In this document: positions 1-5,673 of the stretch, piece by piece
Position numbering within the stretch: the stretch's first letter is position 1
How the letters are laid out: every line of letters starts with the position of its first letter
Assembly (NCBI GenBank): GCA_035345935.1
Contig: DAORDK010000079.1
Span: 1-13,826, forward strand
Reading direction: 5' to 3'
DNA from: SSSZ01 sp035345935
GTDB taxonomy: Bacteria; Pseudomonadota; Gammaproteobacteria; Burkholderiales; Rhodocyclaceae
DNA length: 13,826 nt
Notes under the pieces: generated by a model
Database searches by the model: none
What the model was told of the DNA's origin: nothing
Seen by the model: only the letters and a program-made list of their open reading frames with translations
Translations under genes and position numbers: made by a program

Positions 1-10
1 AGAACCGCGC

Positions 11-38
11 ATTCTACACAATTTCCCAGGCGAGTCAA
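11..38 (-). promoter_or_regulatory. Sigma-70 type promoter reading left out of the window
   Basis: On the minus strand there is a TTGACT -35 hexamer (33-38) and a TAGAAT -10 hexamer (11-16), separated by 16 bp. Each matches the consensus at five of six positions. The predicted start of transcription is near position 4, so it would drive a gene lying just left of the window, divergent from the FKBP gene. That gene is not visible, so this rests on the hexamers and spacing alone. Confidence 0.45.
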
Positions 39-45
39 AGCCTTG

Positions 46-54
46 TGCTAGACT
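46..54 (+). promoter_or_regulatory. Possible extended -10 element for the FKBP-pseudouridine synthase pair
   Basis: TG, one base, then TAGACT (49-54) resembles an extended -10 element. No good -35 hexamer lies 16-18 bp upstream. Transcription would start near 61, giving a leader of about 19 nt that contains the AAGGAG ribosome binding site of the next gene. It lies within 10 bp of the leftward promoter, so the two would form a compact divergent pair. The call is weak. Confidence 0.3.
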
Positions 55-79
55 TTCCGCCTTTTCCCAAGGAGTCCCC

Positions 80-424
80 ATGGCAGAAACCACCACCGCG
101 TCCGGTCTGGTCGTCGACGAATTGACCGTCGGCAACGGCATCGAGGCCGGCGCCGGCAAATACGTCTTCGTCCATTACACCGGCTGGCTCACCGACGGGT
201 CGAAATTCGATTCGAGCCGCGACCGGCGCCAGCCTTTCTCATTTCTGCTGGGGCGCGGGCAGGTCATCGCCGGCTGGGACGAGGGCGTCCAGGGTATGAA
301 GGTGGGCGGCAGCCGCAAGCTCACCATTCCGCCCCACCTGGGTTATGGCGCAGCCGGGGCCGGGGGCGTCATTCCGCCCAATGCCACCCTGGTGTTCGAA
401 GTCGAATTGCTCGACGTGCGATGA
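80..424 (+). CDS. FKBP-type peptidyl-prolyl cis-trans isomerase
   Basis: This 114-residue protein is a single FKBP domain with no signal peptide or membrane segment, so it should be a cytoplasmic prolyl isomerase or folding helper. With an offset of about seven residues, the residues that line the FKBP12 active-site pocket are all present: Tyr33, Phe43, Asp44, Phe53, Val62, Ile63, Trp66, Tyr89 and Phe106. The length is that of a minimal domain; there is no FkpA/Mip-type dimerisation region and no SlyD-type insert or metal-binding tail. The ATG is set by an AAGGAG ribosome binding site (69-74) five bases upstream. Its stop codon overlaps the start of the next gene (ATGA), so the two are likely co-transcribed and translationally coupled. 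The family call is firm; the client proteins cannot be predicted. Confidence 0.94.
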   Translation: MAETTTASGLVVDELTVGNGIEAGAGKYVFVHYTGWLTDGSKFDSSRDRRQPFSFLLGRGQVIAGWDEGVQGMKVGGSRKLTIPPHLGYGAAGAGGVIPPNATLVFEVELLDVR

Positions 425-1428
425 GCGATCCCGAAGGTCCCGATCGCAAACCTCGCAAGGCGGTCAAGGCCGGCGAGGATCCCTGGGCGCGCTGGCGTTC
501 GGGGGCGGCGTCGGCACCAACGTCGCGCCCACCGAAGCGCGAGGGCGCACCTTCCCGTGACGCCGCAAAGCCCTGGCCGGAGACCGGCGCTCCCAGCGCA
601 GCGGCTAAGTCCCGCACCCCGGTGGCAAAGCCGCAAGCCGCTGCCGTGCAGAATCCGGCCCCGGAGGCGGACGCCATCCGCGCGGCTTCCGACCGGCCCC
701 GGGAAGGCGTCCGCCTCTCCAAGGTCATGGCCGAGCGGGGAATGTGCTCGCGGCGCGAGGCCGACGCCTGGATTGAGCGCGGCTGGGTCTATGTGGACGG
801 ACGCTGCGTCAGCGAGCTGGGTAGCCGCATCGACCCGGGGGCGGAAATCACCGTGGCTTCGGATGCGCGGCAGGATCAGGCCCGGCAGGTCACCATCCTG
901 CTCAACAAGCCGGTGGGCTACGTGTCCGGTCAGCCCGAACCCGGATGCACCCCGGCGGTGACACTGATCCTTGCCGAGAATCAAGTGCGTGGCGCCGGCG
1001 ATCCCGACTTCAAACCCTGGATGCTGCGCGGCCTGGCCCCCGCCGGGCGCCTCGATTCGGATTCCAGCGGCCTCCTGGTGCTCACCCAGGACGGTCGTGT
1101 GGCGCGGAGCCTGATCGGCGAGGACAGCGGGGTGGAAAAGGAATATCTGGTGCGCGTCAGCGGCACGATGCTTGCCAACGGCCTGGCGCTCCTCAGCCAT
1201 GGTCTCGAACTGGATGGCAAGCCGCTCAAACCCGCGCGGGTCAAGCAATTGAACGAGGATCAACTCCACTTCATCCTTCAGGAAGGCAAGAAGCGCCAGA
1301 TCCGCCGTATGTGCGAAATGGTCGGTCTCAAGGTGATCGGATTGAAGCGGGTGCGCATCGGCCGCGTCAAGCTGGGTGATCTCCCGCCGGGAAAGTGGCG
1401 TTTTCTGCGTGACGGCGAGCGCTTTTAG
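421..1428 (+). CDS. rRNA pseudouridine synthase, RsuA/RluB/RluE/RluF family (RluF-like)
   Basis: This 335-residue enzyme should convert a specific uridine in ribosomal RNA to pseudouridine. Residues 1-95 are a hydrophilic extension rich in Pro, Ala, Lys and Arg, probably disordered. An S4 RNA-binding domain follows at about 97-145. The catalytic domain starts near residue 158 and carries GRLD with the expected catalytic Asp212, followed by a SSGLL stretch. The KRQIRRMCE motif near 291-299 is typical of this family. The tail (LERxRI-like, then GxW) resembles E. coli RluF (23S rRNA) more than RsuA, but RluB or RluE specificity cannot be excluded, so I give no symbol. The start overlaps the FKBP stop by 4 bp and has no clear ribosome binding site, which suggests translational coupling. 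It converges with the AI-2E family gene, with only six bases between the two stop codons. Confidence 0.88.
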   Translation: MSDPEGPDRKPRKAVKAGEDPWARWRSGAASAPTSRPPKREGAPSRDAAKPWPETGAPSAAAKSRTPVAKPQAAAVQNPAPEADAIRAASDRPREGVRLSKVMAERGMCSRREADAWIERGWVYVDGRCVSELGSRIDPGAEITVASDARQDQARQVTILLNKPVGYVSGQPEPGCTPAVTLILAENQVRGAGDPDFKPWMLRGLAPAGRLDSDSSGLLVLTQDGRVARSLIGEDSGVEKEYLVRVSGTMLANGLALLSHGLELDGKPLKPARVKQLNEDQLHFILQEGKKRQIRRMCEMVGLKVIGLKRVRIGRVKLGDLPPGKWRFLRDGERF

Positions 1429-1434
1429 GGCGGA

Positions 1435-2442
1435 CTAGACCAGCCCGCGGTCGACCAGTTCACCCTTGAGGTAAGCGTAGTAGATGGGCGCGGCGACGAC
1501 TCCGGGAACACCGAAGATCGATTCCATCACAAGCATGGCCACCAGGAGTTCCCAGGCCTTGGCGCCGACGCCGGCGCCCACGATGCGGGCGTTGAGGAAA
1601 TACTCCAGCTTGTGGATCACTACCAGGAAGACCAGGGAGGCCACCGCCGCTTCCAGCGAGTGGGAGAGACTGACGATCACGATGACCGCATTCGAGATGA
1701 GGTTGCCGAGGACGGGAATGAGTCCGGCCACGAAGGTCACCGCGACCAGCGTCTTGGTCAGGGGGAGGTGGATGCCGAGGAGGGGCAGGGCGAAGGCCAG
1801 GTAAACGGCTGTAAAGACCGTATTGACGGCGGAAATCTTCACCTGGGCGAAGACGATCTGGCGAAAGGCGGTGGCGAAGCGGCGGATGCGTTCGGAAAGC
1901 GCCGTTGCCAGGGGAGCGCTGTCGGCCTGGGCGCAGGCCTCGCGCAGGGCGGCCATGGCGCCGATGACCATGCCGATGAGGATGTGGGCAAAGGCGTGGC
2001 CCGCCTCCTTGCCCAGGGTCTGCAACTCGGCCGCGTGTTCGCGCAGCCAGTGACCGACCGCCTCGCGAATTTGGTCCGTATTGCCGGGGAGCTTGTCGGC
2101 CAGCCAGGCCGGGAGCTTGTCCCGGGCGCCTTCGATGATTTCCGCCATTTTGCCCAGGAGGACGGTGAGGCTGCCCTGGTCCGAACGGAAGAAAGCCAGC
2201 GCGCCGATAATGGCACCCGTCACGGCGAGCACGACGACGATGGCCAGGAGGATCAACGCAAGCGTCTTGCGCCCGCTGCCCAATCCGCCAGGAAGGCGTG
2301 CGGCGAGCCGATGGGTGAGCTCGTAGACCAGCAGCCCCGCGAGCAGAGCCGGCAACAGGTGGAGCGCCAGGATGCCGATCAGGGCGGTCGCCGCGAATAC
2401 CCAGGCAGCGACGTCGTGGCGGCTGACGGCCATCGCCTTCAC
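1435..2442 (-). CDS. AI-2E family (PerM-like) transporter
   Basis: This is a hydrophobic inner-membrane protein of about 335 residues. Two membrane segments lie near the N-terminus (about residues 10-35 and 50-80). A soluble helical stretch rich in charged residues follows (about 85-140), then a cluster of membrane helices to the end. The GLIPVLGNLISNA stretch and the later EYFLNARIVG stretch are hallmarks of family PF01594. Members include the AI-2 exporter TqsA and Na+/H+ antiporter-like proteins, so the substrate is unknown here and the family name should not be read as AI-2 export. I choose the GTG at 2442: it forms a GTGA overlap with the upstream stop and has GGAG eight bases before it. 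ATG at 2433 is the alternative. It is translationally coupled to the MaoC-like gene. Confidence 0.85.
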   Translation of the reverse strand: MKAMAVSRHDVAAWVFAATALIGILALHLLPALLAGLLVYELTHRLAARLPGGLGSGRKTLALILLAIVVVLAVTGAIIGALAFFRSDQGSLTVLLGKMAEIIEGARDKLPAWLADKLPGNTDQIREAVGHWLREHAAELQTLGKEAGHAFAHILIGMVIGAMAALREACAQADSAPLATALSERIRRFATAFRQIVFAQVKISAVNTVFTAVYLAFALPLLGIHLPLTKTLVAVTFVAGLIPVLGNLISNAVIVIVSLSHSLEAAVASLVFLVVIHKLEYFLNARIVGAGVGAKAWELLVAMLVMESIFGVPGVVAAPIYYAYLKGELVDRGLV

Positions 2443-2873
2443 GGCTTGAGCTCCGTCGGCGAGGCCTTTGCCGGCATCATGGTCGCCTCCCCTTCCAGGA
2501 CCACCCGGTCGCCGACGGTGCACACGGTATCGAGAATGACCCGGTTCCGGGCCGGGAAGACCTCGCGCACCGTCGCCGTCGCCCGTACCGTGTCTCCGGG
2601 ACGAACCGGAGCCTTGAAGCGGAGGCTTTGGGCCACATAGATGCAGCCGGGACCGGGCAGCCGGGTGCCGAGCACAGCGGAGATAAGGCTGGCGGTCAGC
2701 ATGCCGTGGGCGATGCGGCCTCCGAACGCGGTTCCCTTGGCGTATTCCTCGTCCAGATGGGCGGGATTCACGTCGGTGGAGATTCCCGCGTAAAGGACGA
2801 TGTCCGCTTCGGTGAGGGTCTTGGCCAGGCTGGCCGTCATGCCGGGCTGGAGTTGATCGACGGTGTAGGTCAT
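2439..2873 (-). CDS. MaoC-like (R)-specific enoyl-CoA hydratase (PhaJ type)
   Basis: This 144-residue hot-dog fold protein matches the short MaoC/PhaJ family, which hydrates trans-2-enoyl-CoA to (R)-3-hydroxyacyl-CoA. The signature STDVNPAHLD supplies the catalytic dyad, Asp34 and His39. It is followed by the conserved GRIAHGML (52-59) and a C-terminal FKAPVRPGDTV strand typical of the family. In PHA-storing bacteria such enzymes feed beta-oxidation intermediates into polyhydroxyalkanoate synthesis. I chose the ATG at 2873 because the homologous region begins there; the frame stays open further upstream, but that part looks unlike any protein. The ribosome binding site is weak (GGAA). It overlaps the AI-2E family gene by 4 bp and lies 210 bp downstream of cphA, so it may have its own promoter. 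Substrate chain length cannot be told from sequence. Confidence 0.87.
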   Translation of the reverse strand: MTYTVDQLQPGMTASLAKTLTEADIVLYAGISTDVNPAHLDEEYAKGTAFGGRIAHGMLTASLISAVLGTRLPGPGCIYVAQSLRFKAPVRPGDTVRATATVREVFPARNRVILDTVCTVGDRVVLEGEATMMPAKASPTELKP

Positions 2874-3083
2874 GGGCTGTTTTCCGGTTCCGATGGGCAG
2901 GATTCGGACTTTACCCATTTGTGATGAAGAGGGAAACGTCCGGGGCAATCCCGAGGGGGCGTCGGACACCTCCTTCAGCTCTCGGGCGTCACCCGGCGCT
3001 CGGCAATCCTCGCGCCGGGGACCGATGCGGCCGCCGGAGAATCCTAGAAACGCGATTTCCGGCGTTCCCACCGGCCGACCCGA
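2874..3083. other. Intergenic gap between cphA and the MaoC-like gene, with a GC-rich hairpin
   Basis: I see no gene in this 210-bp gap. A perfect 8-bp inverted repeat, CCCGGCGC (2992-2999) and GCGCCGGG (3012-3019), encloses a 12-nt loop about 65 bp after the cphA stop. It has no T-run on the minus strand, so it is not a classical intrinsic terminator; it may stabilise the cphA mRNA end or assist Rho-dependent termination. On the minus strand, a weak promoter-like pair for the MaoC gene, TTTCCC and TAAAGT spaced 17 bp apart, ends about 40 bp before its start. Both are tentative. Confidence 0.3.
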
Positions 3084-5651
3084 TTATTCGGCGCAACGCT
3101 TGGCGATGTGAGCCAAGGCTTCCTCCACCTGGTCGATGAGGATGAGGCACAGGTCTCCGGATTCCAGACGGGCCAGGGCGCTGTCGATGGCCAGGAACTC
3201 GCCGCGGATTTCCTCGATGTGATGGGTGCGCTGGGCGTCGGACAGACCGTCGCGCAGCAGCGCCAGGACCTCGCCATCTTCCCGGCCGCGCTGGCAGGCA
3301 TCCTGATAGAGGATCACCTCGTCGAAGGCGTCGCCGAGAATTTCCGTCTGCTGCCGGATGTCCTCGTCGCGGCGGTCTCCGGCGCCGCTGATGACCACCG
3401 AGCGCTTGCCGGCCGGCATGGTGTCGATGGCATTGACCAGGGCCTGGATGGCGTCCGGGTTGTGGCCATAATCGGCGATGAGGGTGGCGCCGCGGTAGTT
3501 GAAGACATTGAAGCGGCCGGGCGCGGTCTGGGCGTCGTTGACAAAGCTGGCCAGTCCCGCGGCGATGGTTTCCCAGGGCAGGCCCAGGGCCCAGCCGGCG
3601 GCCGTGGCGGCCATGGCATTCTCGACCTGGAAGCCGATGGTGCCGCCCCGGGTGATGGGGACGGAGGCCAACGGAATGCGGTGTTCGTTCTTGCCCTCTG
3701 CGCAGACGATGGAATCGCCCTCGGCATAGACCACGCGCTTTCCCTGGGCGCGGTGGGTCGCCATGATGGGTTGGAAGCGGTCCCGGGAGAAGAAGGTGAC
3801 GTTGCCCGGACAGTTCGCCGCCATGGCCGCCACGTGGGGGTCGGCGGCATTGAGGACGGCGTAGCCGCTCTTGCCCACGTTCTCGACGATGACGCGTTTG
3901 ACCACCGCCAAGTCCTCGACGGTGGTGATGTAATTGAGGCCCAGGTGATCGCCCATGCCGATATTGGTGACCACGGCCACGTTGCAGCGGTCGAAGCCGA
4001 GGCCTTCCCGCAGCACGCCGCCGCGGGCGGTCTCGAACACCGCCGCGTCCACGCCCGGATGGAGCAGCACGTTGCGGGCGCTCCGGGGGCCGCTGCAGTC
4101 CCCGCTGTCTATGCGCCGGCCTTCGATATAGACGCCGTCGGTGCTGGTCATGCCGACCCGCTTGCCGTCGCGGGTGAGGATGTTGCCGATCAGGCGGGCG
4201 GTCGTGGTCTTGCCGTTGGTGCCGGCCACAGCCACCACCGGGATGCGGGCATCTTCCCCCGGCTCGAACATCATGGAGACGATGGCCTCGCCCACGTTGC
4301 GGCCCTTGCCGTAGGAGGGAGACAGGTGCATGCGCAGGCCGGGGGCCGCGTTCACCTCGACAATACCGCCGCCTTGCTCTTCCAGGGGCTTGAGGACCGA
4401 ATCGCAGACCACGTCGATGCCGCAGATGTCCAGACCGACGGTCTGCGCCGCAGCGACGGCACAGGCCGCCAGTTCGGGATGGACATCGTCGGTGACGTCG
4501 GTGGCGGTGCCGCCGGTGGACAGGTTGGCGTTGTTGCGCAGGATGACACGGGTACCCTTGGGCGGGACCGAATCGGCGTTCAGTCCCTGCAGAGCGAGGC
4601 GCGCCAGGGCGATGTCGTCAAAGCGAATCTTGGTCAGCGAAGTCGCGTGGCCTTCGCCGCGGCGAGGATCGGCATTGACGATTTCGACCAGCTGACGGAC
4701 GGTGTGCTCGCCGTCGCCGATCACCTGTGGCGGTTCGCGCCGGGCGGCGGCGATGAGCTTGTCGCCGATGACCAGGAAGCGAAAGTCGTGGCCGGGAAGG
4801 TAGCGCTCCACAAGAATGTCGTCACGGAATTCGACGGCGGTCTCGTAGGCCGCCATGACTTCCTCCCGGGTGCGGATATTGACCGAAATGCCTTTGCCCT
4901 GGTTTCCATCCCGGGGCTTGACCACCACCGGCCCGCCGATTTCCTGGGCCGCGGCCCAGGCATCCTCGGCATCGGTGACCGGGCGGCCGAGGGGCACCGC
5001 AACGCCGGCCGCGTGAAGCAATTGTTTGGTCAGTTCCTTGTCCTGGGCGATGGATTCGGCGATGGCGCTGCTCATGTCGGTCTCGGCGGCCTGGATGCGG
5101 CGCTGCTGGCTACCCCAGCCGAATTGCACCAGACTGCCCTGGGTGAGCCTCCGGTAGGGAATGCCGCGGGCTACGGCGGCGGCGACGATCGAACCGGTGG
5201 AAGGGCCAAGCCGGACGTCTTCGTCGAGGTCCTTGAGGCGGTACAGGGCGTCCGCAAGGTCGAAAGGCTCGTTCTTCAGCGCGGCGTTGACCAGTTGCTC
5301 GGCAAGTTCGAAGGCCAGCCGGCCGACGTCTTCTTCGCTGTATTCGACGACCACCTGAAAGGTGCCCGATTCTATGGTTTCCGAGGTCCGGCTGAAGGTC
5401 ACCGGACAGCCCGCCTGGGCCTGGAGGCCGAGGGCGGCGAATTCCAGGGTGTGAGCCAGGGAAATCACCTCGTCATGGCCGGTGACGTTGAGGAAATCGA
5501 TTTCGGGAAAGCGCTCCCGGAGGCGGGCTTCGAAGCCGGGCAGAGCGTCGATGGAGCGCTCGGCCTCGGCGCACTCGACGATGGCCTGGATGGCGGTGTG
5601 GCGGCTCCACAGGTTGGGGCCGCGCAGGGCTCGAATGCGTGAGACTTCCAT
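3084..5651 (-). CDS. cphA: Cyanophycin synthetase (CphA1 type)
   Basis: This 855-residue enzyme should polymerise aspartate and arginine into cyanophycin in the cytoplasm, using ATP. An N domain (about 1-160) is followed by an ATP-grasp (G) domain (about 190-465) with VVVKPRDGNQGKG (242-254), the NANLSTGGTA substrate loop (374-383) and VEVNAAPG (431-438). A Mur-ligase-like M domain (about 470-855) follows, with P-loop GTNGKTTT (477-484), TNIGMGDHLG (562-571), PGRFN (711-715) and DYGHNP (727-732). In CphA enzymes the G domain adds Asp to the backbone and the M domain adds Arg to the side chain; both look intact, and the length is normal for CphA1. The N-domain motif is odd: where CphA' has HxxEHxxxE, this protein has His67, Glu70, Phe71 and Gly75. 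I chose ATG 5651, with AGGA upstream, because homology begins there. The gene starts 22 bp after the cphA' stop in the same operon. Confidence 0.95.
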   Translation of the reverse strand: MEVSRIRALRGPNLWSRHTAIQAIVECAEAERSIDALPGFEARLRERFPEIDFLNVTGHDEVISLAHTLEFAALGLQAQAGCPVTFSRTSETIESGTFQVVVEYSEEDVGRLAFELAEQLVNAALKNEPFDLADALYRLKDLDEDVRLGPSTGSIVAAAVARGIPYRRLTQGSLVQFGWGSQQRRIQAAETDMSSAIAESIAQDKELTKQLLHAAGVAVPLGRPVTDAEDAWAAAQEIGGPVVVKPRDGNQGKGISVNIRTREEVMAAYETAVEFRDDILVERYLPGHDFRFLVIGDKLIAAARREPPQVIGDGEHTVRQLVEIVNADPRRGEGHATSLTKIRFDDIALARLALQGLNADSVPPKGTRVILRNNANLSTGGTATDVTDDVHPELAACAVAAAQTVGLDICGIDVVCDSVLKPLEEQGGGIVEVNAAPGLRMHLSPSYGKGRNVGEAIVSMMFEPGEDARIPVVAVAGTNGKTTTARLIGNILTRDGKRVGMTSTDGVYIEGRRIDSGDCSGPRSARNVLLHPGVDAAVFETARGGVLREGLGFDRCNVAVVTNIGMGDHLGLNYITTVEDLAVVKRVIVENVGKSGYAVLNAADPHVAAMAANCPGNVTFFSRDRFQPIMATHRAQGKRVVYAEGDSIVCAEGKNEHRIPLASVPITRGGTIGFQVENAMAATAAGWALGLPWETIAAGLASFVNDAQTAPGRFNVFNYRGATLIADYGHNPDAIQALVNAIDTMPAGKRSVVISGAGDRRDEDIRQQTEILGDAFDEVILYQDACQRGREDGEVLALLRDGLSDAQRTHHIEEIRGEFLAIDSALARLESGDLCLILIDQVEEALAHIAKRCAE

Positions 5652-5673
5652 GGATCGTTGTTCCTCTCTCGGA

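Noticed and set aside
22..35. Exact 14-base repeat TTTCCCAGGCGAGT, found again at 11112-11125
   Set aside because: A single 14-base match in nearly 14 kb is expected at close to chance level. The second copy is part of the nirJ leader, and the flanks do not match.
1435..2442. A dedicated autoinducer-2 exporter
   Set aside because: The family name covers many substrates and nothing nearby concerns quorum sensing.
2992..3019. GC-rich hairpin after cphA as an intrinsic terminator
   Set aside because: No T-run follows on the minus strand. Kept only as a note in the intergenic entry.
3108..5642. An 844-codon open frame on the plus strand opposite cphA, and similar long antisense frames at 1612-2640 and 9122-10783
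   Set aside because: They mirror the codons of well-recognised minus-strand genes, have a Gly/Ala/Asp/His-rich composition without domain motifs, and are what GC-rich coding sequence produces by chance.
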